A DNA stretch of 64,000 nt, from NCBI GenBank assembly GCA_008802785.1, contig VUYT01000016.1, positions 1-64,000 on the forward strand. The letters run 5' to 3'. How positions within the stretch are numbered: position 1 is the first letter of the stretch; the number at the start of each line of letters is the position of its first letter. The position numbers and the translations under genes were made by a program. The notes below the pieces were generated by a model, which was not told the origin of the DNA, did not search any database, and saw only the letters and a list, made by a program, of their open reading frames with translations. This document shows positions 1 through 11,000 of the stretch, in pieces. The DNA is from Symmetrospora coprosmae (Eukaryota > Basidiomycota > Cystobasidiomycetes > Symmetrosporaceae).

Positions 1-118
1 GAGGGACGGAGGGAGGGAGGGAGGAGGGGAAAGAGGCCCGCGCAGGAACAGCCAGTCAGTCAGTCCAATGCACGCAAGGAAGGCACAGCGGAAGGAAAGG
101 AGGGAAGGAACAGCTCAC
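1..118. repeat. Purine-rich low-complexity stretch, probably intronic
   Basis: The first 35 bases are a degenerate run of GGGA/GGAG units on the plus strand. Together with the following sequence they sit downstream (minus strand) of the donor at 118, so they most likely belong to the second intron of the partial gene. Confidence 0.4.
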
Positions 119-523
119 CACTGCTGCCGTTCTGCTGCTGTGCCTGTTGCTGCTTGATACCGTTGAGGCTGCTGCCTGCATAGAGGACGCCCATCCCACC
201 CCGAATCAGCGCGCCGTCACTGCGCCATGTGAAGCGAGCCCCGACATAGCAGAGCGGAGCAGACAGGCATCCGCACCCTCACCGTTGTTGACCTGACGAG
301 CAGACGCGCTCGTCGTCGTAACATCCTGCTTCTGCTGCTGCTGCTGCTGCACCTGCTGCTGTTGCCCCGGGACAGTTGCTGTCGAGGCGTCGCCGTCATG
401 TCCATGTCCGCCGCCACCTCCTCGAGCACCGGGTGTCACGGCTCTCGCCGCAGCTGCTGCACCCTCCCCAATTGACACTGGCACAGCGCCTGGCAACGCC
501 GTCGTGCTACCACTGTCTGCCAT
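1..523 (-). CDS. Partial protein with polyQ tract, unknown function (5' end only)
   Basis: The ATG lies at 523 on the minus strand and the protein begins MADSGSTTALPG. The first exon (523-283) is rich in Gly, Ala and Gln, with a glutamine run at about 320-365. A donor GTGAGG follows at 282, and a TATGCAG acceptor opens a second exon (175-119) that reads SSLNGIKQQQAQQQNGSS in the same frame. A second donor at 118 shows that the gene continues beyond the left window edge. No domain is visible, so I cannot assign a function. Gln/Gly-rich starts of this kind are common in fungal transcription or RNA-binding regulators, but that is only a guess. It diverges from DBR1. Confidence 0.55.
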
Positions 524-890
524 CTTGGCCTGACCTGCTTGTGGCCTTGTCCCTGTCCTGGAAAGCCAGCTCGCTGCCCTGATGAGCTGCAGGCAAGCGC
601 CCGCGTGCAGCCCACCACCCAGCTGCAAAGGGGTGATCGAGGCGCCCGGGAGTTCGGCTGAACCCCGTCGACCGCAGAAGCATATCACATTTCAGAAAAG
701 AGCCTTCCAAGCTGGCGAGAGTAGTGCAGCGCGTCCGCTTGTCCGCGCTGTACTGAGCCCTTGTAGACGAGGTAGCGTCGTGCTTCGAGCCTTGGCCGAA
801 AAGCGGCGAGGTCCCGGTCAGACGCGCGCACCTTGTCCCGCTTCTCTTCGCCCCGACGCGTTCATTCGGAGATTGTGTCAATTCCAGCCG
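524..890. promoter_or_regulatory. Shared divergent promoter region of the polyQ gene and DBR1
   Basis: This 367-bp gap lies between the start codons of two divergent genes. I see no convincing open frame or TATA element. The frames that cross it have no recognisable composition or splice structure. Confidence 0.4.
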
Positions 891-3302
891 ATGCGCATCG
901 CCATCGAGGGCTGCTGCCATGGCGAGCTCGACAATGTGCGTCCCACCCTCTTGCGGGTTACGACTGCTGCATGCAGGGCCCTTCGCCGCGAACTGACGCC
1001 TCGAAAGACGCCTCCTCGGCTGGCTTCCGGCGCGCATCAAAGATCTATGCCACAATAGAGGAAGCACAGGCTCTAGCGCCGGAGGGCTCACCGAAAGTCG
1101 ACCTCCTCCTCATATGCGGGGACTTCCAGGTGCGCGCTGCCCGCTCCAGCCTGCGGACGCCGACGCAGACCAGGACTGCGATGAACTCGCTCTCCCCGGC
1201 AGGCCATCCGAAATCCGTCAGACCTGCTTGCCCTCGCCGTTCCGGAAAAGTACAGGCAGCTTGGCGAATTCCATAGGTGCGTACGGCAGCACTCTGGCTC
1301 TTTCCCTGCTGAGATTGCTTCGAGGCATTCCATCCAGGTACTACTCCGGCGAGAAGGTCGCGCCAGTCCTCACGCTCGTCATCGGAGGCAACCATGAGGC
1401 TAGTAACTACATGTGGGAGCTGTGAGCCGGCTTTAGCCCTTGATGATGTGGGCGCGCACAACCCCGCTGATCCTGCGCGTGCGTCCCAGATTTCACGGCG
1501 GCTGGTGAGTTGCCCTGTGCACGTCGTGCTTGCACAACAACGCCTAGCACACTTCCGTGCCTCTCTGACCTGCGCGGACCTCAGGCTTGCGCCAAACATT
1601 TACTACCTCGGCGCCGCAGGGTCCGTCCTCGTCAACGGCGTCCGCATCAGCGGGGCGAGCGGCATCTACAAGTCGCACGACTACCGCAAAGGGCGACACG
1701 AGTGTTTGCCGTACGACCGCTCGACGATCAGGAGCACCTACCACACGCGCCAGTACGATATTGAGCGCCTCAAGGCTCTGCCGCTGGTGGGAGCGCGCCC
1801 AACGATCGTGCTCAGCCACGACTGGCCGCTGGAGATTGAGCGGTACGGAGATACGGGTGCCCTGATCCGCAAGAAGCCGTTCTTCAAGGACGAGGTGCGT
1901 GAGCCTCGTCCCGCCTTCAATGTATGCCGCACCCTCACACCCCTTTGCCTGTTTGGGATGCGCGCAGATCGACTCAAATACCCTCGGCTCCCCGCCTCTC
2001 CGCGACCTGCTCGAGACGCTACGTCCGCAGTACTGGTTCGCCGCGCACCTGCACGTCAAGTTTGCCGCGCTCCTCAAGCACAGTCGCGATGCAACGACTG
2101 TGCGGTATCCGCCGCGCCAGCTGCATCAGCCGCCTCGGAACGGACAGCATGCCGAGGCGACGACGAACCCGGACGAGCTGCTTATCGACGATGATGACAA
2201 CGACGGCGGCGCGGCAAACCATGCACAAGGCGATGCACAAGGGGATGACGGGATGGACGCGCTCATGGCTGAGCTCGAGCGGAAAGAGGCGGAGCTCAGC
2301 AGGCTGGCTGCAGTAGGCGCAAGTGCACCGGCCCAAGCAGCGAACTCCGATGAGCTGGACATTCCGAATGACGACAACGCTATCATTGACGAGGATCCTG
2401 CGTGCAAAGCGCCCAGTGCGGGTACAGGGACCGCAACACCGCTGCAAGAGGGACTGACGGACGTCCTTCCTGCGAACGGCATCGACGAGTCTGTCGACGT
2501 GCTTGAGAAGGCTGTCGACAATCCAGATCAGATAATGATGGACGAGGACGACGAGGAATTCGAGCAGGCTGCAACGGTCCCAGCTCCTCTGGCACCAGAA
2601 GCGGCACTTTTGCCAGCAACGACCGGCTTGGCCGAAGGCCGCCTGAACAGCGAAGCTGCAGCGACGCGCTTCCTCGCACTCAGCAAGTGTCTGCCTGGAC
2701 AAGAATTTTTACAGGTGCGTCTGGTCAGCACTCGTCCCGCTGTCCTCGCGTGTCAGCTAAAGTAGATGCATTGTCGCCGGGTGCCATCTCACCAGTTCCT
2801 GGACATCCCGACGCCAAGCGGTGCATCCGCCTCTCCGCCCCTCTTAGCGTTCGACCCACACTGGCTGGCCATCACCCGCGCGTTCCAGCCACTCTTGTCC
2901 CTGTCCGCGCACCAGCCGTCCCTCCCCACGGACCTGACTGTGCGCAAGGGGACGGTCGAGGCGCACCTTGCATGGGTGCGCGAGACGCTTCCTGGAGGCG
3001 GCGAAGGAATCGCCATTGCCTCGGTGCAGCAGTTCCAGATGACGGCGCCCGCGCCCGGCACGCCTGGCGGCGACGTGCGCGGGCCAGGGCCGTGGTATAC
3101 GAACCCGCAGACGGAGGCGCTGTGCGAGATGCTCGAACTGAGGAACAAGGTCAACCCTGTGCCGGAGGAGGTAAGGCTCGCACGACAGCAGGAGCAAATG
3201 GCGCAGCCGGAGCCGCTGCAGAAGCAGGGAGCACCGGCTACCGTGGCCGAGGAGCCTACAGCCCCTGCCACGCTTGACGAGGCCGAGCCTGCGGCAGTAT
3301 GA
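891..3302 (+). CDS. DBR1: RNA lariat debranching enzyme DBR1
   Basis: DBR1 hydrolyses the 2'-5' branch of excised intron lariats in the nucleus. Eight exons are visible: 891-935, 1043-1129, 1203-1276, 1338-1421, 1490-1504, 1585-1894, 1968-2714 and 2796-3302. The spliced protein reads [15 protein letters not shown] at the start, then [53 protein letters not shown] and [13 protein letters not shown]. These match the metallophosphoesterase motifs of DBR1, including the GNHE and HLH metal ligands. The C-terminal half carries a variable acidic linker (about 2100-2600), then a conserved DBR1 C-terminal domain with LDIPTP and FDPHWLAI. Exon 5 is only 15 nt but is needed for the conserved GGW segment. 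The catalytic residues look complete. Confidence 0.95.
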
Positions 3303-3350
3303 CCCCCAGCGCTCGACGATAGGCGCTGAGTCGCGATGGATGTTGTATGA

Positions 3351-6291
3351 TCATGCCGGCGTCCCGGCCGCGAAAGAGCCGTCCTTGAATTCAGTCCGCA
3401 GGACACGAGGCGGATAAACCGCGTCTTGTAGCTCTGCATTCGGCTCGAAGGCGATTTGCGCACCGCTGCTACGCAAAAGCTTGACAGTCCTCAGCATCTC
3501 GCTTGCAGTCCGCACAAGACGCTGGTTGGCCTGAGAAAGCAAGATGGGAGGACAATGAGCCGCGGCAAGCTTTGCCTCCTAATCTACAGCCGGCCCGCAC
3601 CTTCTGATCGAGGGATGTTGGGATCGATAGAGACGACACCGCTTCTCTTGAGATCCCCTGCATCGTTTCCAACGCTGAAACAGCATGCGCGATGAGATCT
3701 TCTCTGCTCCGCGCTCGCAAGCTGGACACGGCAGCTATGTAGTCTTGCCAGTGAGCCCGAAGTGCTCCCGCTTCTGTTGTCCATTGAAATCGCCGCTCGA
3801 AGCGCAGCTTTTGGAGAGCGCCCGTGTCAGGCAGTTGCGTTTGCGCAGCAAGTAACTGGACAGGCTCGGCGGTCAGCTTTGCTGCTGCCCTTCGTCCGGA
3901 AATGGAGGACCTCACATTCAGACTGGCACGAGCCATGGTGCTATGTGCCGCCGCTGCGCCATCCTCAGCGCCGGCATGTTCGTCTGGAGCGAGCACATTG
4001 CTCAAGTACCAATACACGGAGGCGAGCTCGTCCTGCGCGTACAGCTCCAGCTCGAAACCCAGTAGGATGACTTGCCGCGCTATGCTCTTCTGCTGACGTG
4101 CGATTGCCGCTGGTATGCGAGCAAAGTCGTACGCTGGCTCTGACGCCGACAAGCCGCCCGACTGCCCGCCAATGTCGAGCGTCGCTAGGAGGGTGTCTCT
4201 AAGGCTCGACAGGGGTGTGCGCGGCACTTGTGCTTCCTCAGCAATCGGGGCGCGCGTTCGCGGCGCGGATTCGCGCACGTCCGCCGCGAGTCGCTCGGCG
4301 CGCTCGAGGAGCATCTGACAAGCGTCGAGCAAGCGGCCCAGGCGTCGGTACCGCCGCGGAGGGTTCTTGCCCTGGCAGGCGATGTAATCGACCAATTTCT
4401 GCACCGCACCGTATAGCCGCCGGCATCAGCGACTGCTCAAGTACCGACGAGAGGCCGAGCGGACTCACGCTGGAGGCCATGTCCACCAGTCGCTTCGTGC
4501 GGCCATACAGGCTTGTATCCCACTGCAGCGAGTACTCATCAACAACGTCTTCCTCGTCGTTCTGTGACTGTGCAGCTGCTAGCGCATCTCGGACGTCGTT
4601 GTCCAGACCTGCGTGCTCTGCAAGGAACATACACCCGAGGTGCTGAAGGTGCCACCTCCCACAGACCTTCCTGTTCCCGTAGAATACGGACTGCCAATTA
4701 ATATGCGTCAGACTTGGCTCGAGGGAGGCATAGCTGGGCTGTGCGAGAGGCGTCCTCTTAAGACATGGCGTACCTGATGCAAAGACCGGATGTATGGCAT
4801 TGCCGGCGTATCCCGGCTGGCCGCGCTGCGGAAGTGGTCCTGTACATGCAAGGACACTGCGTCAGCAGATAGTTGCCGCGTCGCGTCTGAGGATGCACGC
4901 ACCTCTATCTCTACCCAGCTGTTGGCGCGATGCAACTGCACAGCATCCATGACGCCATCACACAGCTCTTCTAACGCGTTCCACGTCGCTGCGCCCTGCA
5001 GGGGGGTTATTGGCGGTCTCGGCGGGGCGATGGACTCGAGCTTGCGGGCTATATTAGGGTCGAAGACGGAACTGACAGGCCTATGCGAGGTCTGTTCGCG
5101 CCGCAGATCGGGGAGGACCTGCTTGACTGCGTCGATGTGGCCGGGGACCGAGTCGAAGAGGGGCTCGTCTAGGAAGAAGAGGCAGACGGCGCAAAGGAGC
5201 TCCTGTACCGGCAGTGCGTGATATGAGCTGATTCAGCAAGAGGGTCCATATGCGGCTTCCGCACTTGATCCGGCAAGCCTGACTGACCATTCTGATTCGT
5301 ATCCGCCTCAGGAGGGGTATCCGCCATTGGTACGCAAGATCTGTGCGGGAGCATCAGGACTCTGTCAGATTAGCGTCTTCACACGAACGGGCAGGTTCTA
5401 TGACTTTGTGCCAATCATGCTCACCTCCGGACCAATCCATAAGCCAGTCATGCGCCTCGTTCAGCTCCTCGAGCACCGTGTCGATCTCGACGTCTTCAAG
5501 CAGACTTGCCCCTGCCTTGTCCGAGACGAAGTCTTCGTTCTTGCCAGCGTGTCGTCGAGGGGTGCGTGTGCGAGCGAGGGATGGGCAGAGCGAGAGCGAG
5601 CATAGCGTCAGTGGCGAGGTCGCTTGCTCCTGCAGCAGCAGGGCCGGTGACGCCGCCCCCGCCGCCCACATCGTACAGGTGCCGCTTGAGCAGCTCTTCC
5701 ATGGCAATATCGCAGGTCTTGAGTGTTGCGCGGCAGAATGCGCGCAGGACGACCGAGATGAGCTGGACCGGGTAGGGCGCCCTCCCGCTCGTCGCGGCGT
5801 GTTCGAGGATGGCTTCCTCGTCTTGCAGCTCGGACAGGGCGGCGAGGTGCAGATAGCGGCAGGTGAAGACGCTCTGCGAGAGGGCGTGTCCTGCGTGCCA
5901 GACCATCTGTGCGATATCGACGCATGCTCGGAGCCATCAGCCCCAGTCCATCATTTCACGCCGGGCCCCTCGCACGCGACTTGTCCTGGGCTTGGGCTTG
6001 CGCTTGTTAATGTCGATGAGGGAAGAGCGGCGCACGCACCTCGCATCCGAGCACCGTGTCCATGACCCAGAGCACCTCATCCGGCATCAGCGCGCTGTGT
6101 GCGTCGAATTGCGCCTCGTCATGGCTGCTGGATCCAGGCAGGCGCGCCCCGACGTCCATCCTTGGCTCGCCAATCTCAACGGCCGACGTCGCCTCGAACA
6201 GCGAGAGGTGCTCGGACTGGATGAGCGCATTGTGCGGGAGAGAGGCGCATGCCGCTCTGAGCAGGGGCAGCACATCGACGTAGTCGGGCAT
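3351..6291 (-). CDS. MAK10: NatC N-terminal acetyltransferase auxiliary subunit MAK10/NAA35
   Basis: This is the auxiliary subunit of NatC, which anchors the acetyltransferase to the ribosome. The ATG at 6291 gives MPDYVDVLPLLRAACASL, followed by LSLFEATSAVEIGEPRMDVG, the hallmark N-terminal MAK10 motif. Later exons give AGHALSQSVFTCRYLHLAAL (from 5906), NEDFVSDKAGASLLEDVEID (5539-5425), ELLCAVCLFFLDEPLFD (from 5202), SVFYGNRKVCGRWHLQHLG (4690-4469), a 266-codon exon (4398-3601) and ANQRLVRTASEMLRT (3530-3351). Confident donors and acceptors join most exons. The stretch at about 5425-5203 is a short hydrophilic linker whose exon borders I could not fix. A further 63-nt in-frame intron may lie inside the 5202-4774 exon. 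The stop codon is 48 bp from that of convergent DBR1. Confidence 0.85.
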
Positions 6292-6688
6292 TGCTGGCTA
6301 CCAGGAGGAGGAGAAGAGCATGAGCGTCACCCGGCTCAGACAGCTGGAAACGTCATGACGCGGGTCATCGGTCAGATTGCTTGCGAGATCACGTCGTACG
6401 AGGTAGCGTAGGGCTGCGTAGTGATGAGTGTGCTCAATTACTTTTCGGTGCCCGCTACAACGACGATACTGCTTTGATCTGACTGCTCCTTCGGGCCCAC
6501 AGCTCCCCGAGTTTGAGCTCTGCGGTGCGAGACCATCTCTCGAGCTCTGTGCCGCTGCTTATCGTTTCCCATCTCCAGGTCGCACTCCAAGGTACATCAG
6601 CCCGGTAATCTTGGTATCTGGCGCCAGCCGCCACAAGATAGTGGAGAAACTCACCAGCTTCTCTCGCAGGTCATCATGCTGCTTTCCA
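6292..6688. other. Gene-free gap upstream of MAK10
   Basis: This 397-bp gap separates the MAK10 start from the stop of the RING-like gene on the same strand. It should hold the MAK10 promoter and the 3' end of the upstream gene. I see no coding or structured element in it. Confidence 0.4.
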
Positions 6689-7744
6689 TCACACAGCCAT
6701 GCTCCGCCGCCACTGACTGAGCGGCGGCATCCCATACTTGTCGAGTGGGACTTCGTCCTCCTCCTCCTCTTCCTCGACAAGCATCTCGTCCTCCCCTTCA
6801 TCCCCTTCCTCGCTCCCGTTCTCCCCAAACACGCCCTCCATGCCCTCAGGAGGCGCGAGCGCAATAGCCTGCGACGCCTGGTACAGCTGCGCGAGCGTGC
6901 GGCTCTCGTCCTCCGGGTCCGAGTCGGGCAGCGGGGACGACGGCGGCGATATGTATCCGGTTTCTTCGGCGTCAAGCACTGCGTCTGCCGCGACGGCATC
7001 GTGCGCCTCCTCGGCCTCGTCCAGAGCCCCGAGAGGCGCATGGCTGCCCCTGTTTGCGAGCTTGACGCGCTTCGCAGGCCGCGATGGGACGCTCATTGCG
7101 CTCGGATCGCGCGTCGCCTGCGAGGCGGCTGGCGGGGCGAGGGCGCGCTGCTTCCCGTCGACGCTCGGGCTGCCGGTGCCGGTGCGGGCGGATCCAGAAC
7201 GCCGAGATGGGTTGGTCGTCATGTCGCGAGCGCCCACCGTGCTGGTCCGCGAGTCTCGCGCAGGTGCAGGTGCAAGTGAAGGCGGGTCCTGCCGTTGCCC
7301 CGCTTCTAGCCCGCCAACATGCGCCTCCTTTGCGGCCAGGTGCGCAACAACGCGCTCCAGTGCCATGTTCCGAATGATGGTAGAGTATGGCTCGCGCGGA
7401 GATTCCGCAGCAGCGTGCCGTGCATTCTGCCTTGCGAAAGTGGCGTGTCCCTCGAGTTCGAGTGGGTCGGTCGCTTTTGCCTTTGGCTCCCTCTGGCTCA
7501 GGAAGCACCTTCTATGCAGACAATGGCCTTTGAACAAGTGCACGTAAATGTAATCCATTTCATCGATGTCGTCGCGCTCTGGGTAGTGCGGCTTCGCACA
7601 GGTCGTGTGGTACGAGTGCCCGCAGGCGGTAGAGGTGAGGATGCGGAGCTTGTCGTGTGCGCGGTAGGGGAGATTGCAGACAGAGCAGGCGAGGGGGTCT
7701 TCGCTGCTCCTTGCGCTTGTGCTCGCCTGTGCGTTGCCGTTCAT
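6689..7744 (-). CDS. RING-like zinc-binding protein with acidic C-terminus, unknown function
   Basis: This is a single-exon frame from ATG 7744 (MNGNAQASTSARSSEDPLA) to the stop at 6689, 351 residues. Near the N-terminus a Cys/His cluster reads CSVCNLPYRAHDKLRI, then CGHSYHTTC, and after a 20-residue spacer HCLHRRC. This looks like a RING or RING-like zinc finger, which would suggest an E3 ligase or an assembly factor, but the spacing is not textbook. The middle is basic and Ser/Pro rich and includes a likely nuclear signal (RPAKRVKL). The end is strongly acidic (EEEEEEDE) with a short conserved-looking tail. The frame runs open upstream of 7744, but that part overlaps the divergent gene's leader, so I chose the ATG at 7744. 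The family is not recognised. Confidence 0.7.
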   Translation of the reverse strand: MNGNAQASTSARSSEDPLACSVCNLPYRAHDKLRILTSTACGHSYHTTCAKPHYPERDDIDEMDYIYVHLFKGHCLHRRCFLSQREPKAKATDPLELEGHATFARQNARHAAAESPREPYSTIIRNMALERVVAHLAAKEAHVGGLEAGQRQDPPSLAPAPARDSRTSTVGARDMTTNPSRRSGSARTGTGSPSVDGKQRALAPPAASQATRDPSAMSVPSRPAKRVKLANRGSHAPLGALDEAEEAHDAVAADAVLDAEETGYISPPSSPLPDSDPEDESRTLAQLYQASQAIALAPPEGMEGVFGENGSEEGDEGEDEMLVEEEEEEDEVPLDKYGMPPLSQWRRSMAV

Positions 7745-8097
7745 TGTGATCCGCTCAAAGGCGCGTAGAGAAGGGGTCAGGGGCGGAGAGATGAGGCTGG
7801 AATGGAGGTGGACGTGGACATGGAGGACGACCTGGGGGTAGATTACGCTCTGTGCGCTGATGTTGGAGTGTAGCCTGTGCAGAATCGCGTCCAAGTCGGA
7901 GTGCGTACGTGGTATAAATGAGGACCATATCGACTCGTTGTTTTGCCCTGCTGGTGGCCGCCCCCGCCCATCTGCTTCCCGCTCCTGCCAACTCCGCAAC
8001 GGCAGCAGGCAGCAGAAGGAGCAGCAGGAGCAGGAGCAGGAGGAGGAGAGCACCAGCAGCAGCAGCTTGCACTGCTTCACGTCTGGACTGGCAGACC
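7745..8097. promoter_or_regulatory. Divergent promoter with TATA-like box at 7913-7918
   Basis: This 353-bp gap separates two divergent start codons. A clear TATAAA lies at 7913-7918 on the plus strand, 180 bp before the ATG at 8098, so it may place the start site of the giant DCN1-domain gene near 7945. A CAG/GCA-rich leader follows it. Confidence 0.5.
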
Positions 8098-11000
8098 ATG
8101 GCAAAGGCAAAGGGCGCAGTCGCCGTCAGAGGCTCCACCTCCACCTCAGTCCGCAAGAGCAAGGTCAAGCCTACGCCGACTGCCGCAGCAGGAGGACCAA
8201 AGAGGAACAGCAAGGCCAAGCGGGAGGAGGAGGAAGACTACTCGTCGCATTCGTCGCAGTCGTCGTCGTCCTCCGCCTCCTCCAGCGAGTCCGACGAGGA
8301 GGAGGAGGTCGTCCCCAAGAAGCGGGCACGCCCTAGCCTCGAGACCTCCAAAAGGCAGGAAGGGCAGGGAAGCAGCACCACCAGCAGGAAGACTGGCAAC
8401 AACAAAGCGCGGAAGGGTGGTGACGACGATGACGACAGCGAGGACGAGTACATGGCCCCGGCGAAGCAGTCAAAGAAGCAGCCGGCCGCAGCAAAGCCCC
8501 GCCCTAGACCGAGCGCCGGTGCGGTAGCGGCGTCCAGGAGGGCCAGCATTCGATACGAGGACGAAGAGCCATCGAGTGCAAAGGTGCGCTTGCTGTGTCT
8601 CCCTCTTGACACGCACACCTTCTACCACGTATTGAAACAGCTCACTTCCCGCAGGCCAAGAGCGCGAGCAAGAAACGGCCCCGCTCGCCTTCGCCAGACG
8701 AGGAGCCCGTCCCACGCAAGGCGTCCAAGAAGGCGTCCGGATCTACAAATGCCAAGGTCTCCTCCAATGCACGCGGGTCCGAGCGCAAAGAGAAGCCGAG
8801 CACGAAAGTCCCCACAAAAGCCAACCCAAACGCAAGCATGAGCAAGCGGGCCCCGCTCGATGTCGAAGACACGTCAGAGGCCGAACAGCAACGCGATGCG
8901 GCCTCGGACGATGATGCAAACGACGACGAGGTGGAGCGCAGCGTCCCGCCGCGGGTGCACGCTGGCCGCCCGCTCAAGGTCCGCGATGGGGCGAACCTCG
9001 TCTCGCAGCGCACGCAGAAGGAGCAGCACGCTCGGGCTCGCACTCAGAGGGAGAGGGAGAAGGAGAAGGAAAGGCGCAAATCAGGCGCCAAGGAGCCGCT
9101 TGTCGCTCCTTCAGCCCCCTCCGAGCCAGAGGACGAGGACGAGGTAGAAGAGAACTCGGAGAGCGAAGCCGAGTTCGTAGAACCGCGCCAGACTGAATTC
9201 AACGGCAACGGTAATGGCAAAGGTAGATCTGGAGCTCGCCGTTCCGAGAAGGGTGCTAGCAGGAAAAGCGACAGTCGAGCCGTCTCGCACGAGAAGGAGC
9301 AGACGAAGAACAGGCGCAAATCTAGCAACGTCAAGAAGAGCTCCAGCCGCGCAGAGAAGGCCGAGAGCGAGGGCGTGGAGAGCAGCGAGGACGAGGTGGC
9401 TGTCGTCGCTGCGCCGCGAGACGATGTCGTGAGTCGCTATTCACGCTTTCGCACGAAGACGGCCGGGCTGACTCGTCCCTGCTATGGCAGAACTCGCCCT
9501 CCCCCAACTGCCGGGTCGCACACCTGGGCAAGAGCTCCACAGACGACGAAGCTTCAGCAATCACCGCTTCCGCCGCGAAAGAACCCAGCAAGTCCGCCCG
9601 CCACGACAAGAACAAGCCGACGTTCGCATCCATCAGGGCCAGCTCTAGCACATCCACCAGCAAGAATGCCTCGAGCTCACGCGCTGCCGAGCCGGTCGAG
9701 GCTGCCACTGCTGCGGACGATGAAGTGGAAGACGAGGCAGAGCAGAGGCGCGCCGAGAAGGAGGAGCGGAGACGAGCAAAGGCAGAGAAGAAGGCTGCTG
9801 CCGCTTCGAGGGTCGATCGTGGCTCAATCACTCAGCGACACGTCGAGACGGAGGACAATATCGAAATGGACGTCGAAGCCGAAGCCGAGCGCGCACCGTC
9901 GCCGCCGGTCCGGAAACCGCTCGTCAACAAGGGCGTGCGGAAGAGCACTGCCCGCCGCGCTGCCCCGCCTGCCCCAGTCGAGGACGCGCCCGAGTCAGCA
10001 GCCGAGGGAGGTGAAGATGCCAGTGCCTCCAAGTCCCGCAAGCGTCGGCGAGAGGCCTCGGCCGGTTCGCGCGCTGAAGTGCAGGTGCAGTCCAAATCGC
10101 GCTCCGCCGCGCACGCAGTCGGCAACGGGAACCGCCTCACGAAACCCACCGCGCGCATCTCGCGCTCGCCCCCAAAGCGGCCTAGCCAGACTCGGGCGGA
10201 CGCCGCTCCGTCCGACGATGAAGAGGCCGAGGAGGCAAGCAGCGACGAGAGCGCGGCAGTCGTCGTGGCCAAGAGCTCGACGAGCCCGCGCAAGGAGCAG
10301 GAGCGCGTCAGGAAGGATCGCGAGAAGAAGCATCGCGAGAAGGAGAGTGGCCGTAGCGGCGATGATCGCAAGCAGAGGAAGGGCAAGGAGCGAGAGCGCG
10401 ACAGTCGCCGAGCGTCGGAGAAGCACGGCAAGCGCCGAGAGGAGGCCACGAGCGACTCTGAAGCCGAGCGGCGCCGTGAGAAGCGGCGGCGCCGCAGGGA
10501 GCGCGAGGAGGAGGCAGAGCGGGCTGCGGCTGAGGAGAAACGGCGGGCGCGGCAGAAAGAGCGGGAGCGGGAGCGGGAGCGAGAGCGAGAGCGGACGCCC
10601 GAGGGCCGCAGCAGGAAGAAGAGCAAGAAGAGCCGCCGAGACGAGGACGCCATGTCGGTCGACTCTGCAGGATCCATCGACATTGAGGCTGCCGCTGCGG
10701 CGCTCGAGGCTGCCATTCCCGAGCCAGCGATCATTCGGCGCGCCGAGAAGAAGGAGAGGAAGCAAGTGGAACAGCCGAAGGCTGCGCCCGTCAAGAGGCG
10801 ACTTCTCGATATCTCGATGTCTGAAGAGGACGGGGCCCCCGATATAGACGCTGGGGAACCTGAACGTGCACCCGCAGCCCAAGCTGCTACCGACGAAGAG
10901 CTCTTTGGACCGGAGGAGGGCGTCTCCGACGAGGAGAATCAGCCGCTGGACAACCCGGCGCAAGAGTATGCCGGCGCTATCGCCTACGTCGAGGGCTTCC

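Noticed and set aside
5035-5221. Frame with LLNQLISRTAGTGAPLRRLPLLPRR as a MAK10 exon
   Set aside because: The alternative frame beginning ELLCAVCLFFLDEPLFD has a clean acceptor and continues through the conserved part of the gene.
6428-7279. Plus-strand frame of 283 codons opposite the RING-like gene
   Set aside because: It mirrors the coding frame of the minus-strand gene, and the Arg/Ser/Pro-rich product is typical of antisense frames in GC-rich DNA.
9429-9490. Frame change suggesting a frameshift in the DCN1-domain gene
   Set aside because: It is explained by a normal 62-nt intron with GTGAGT, GCTGACT branch and GGCAG acceptor. The change at 13368-13441 is likewise an intron.
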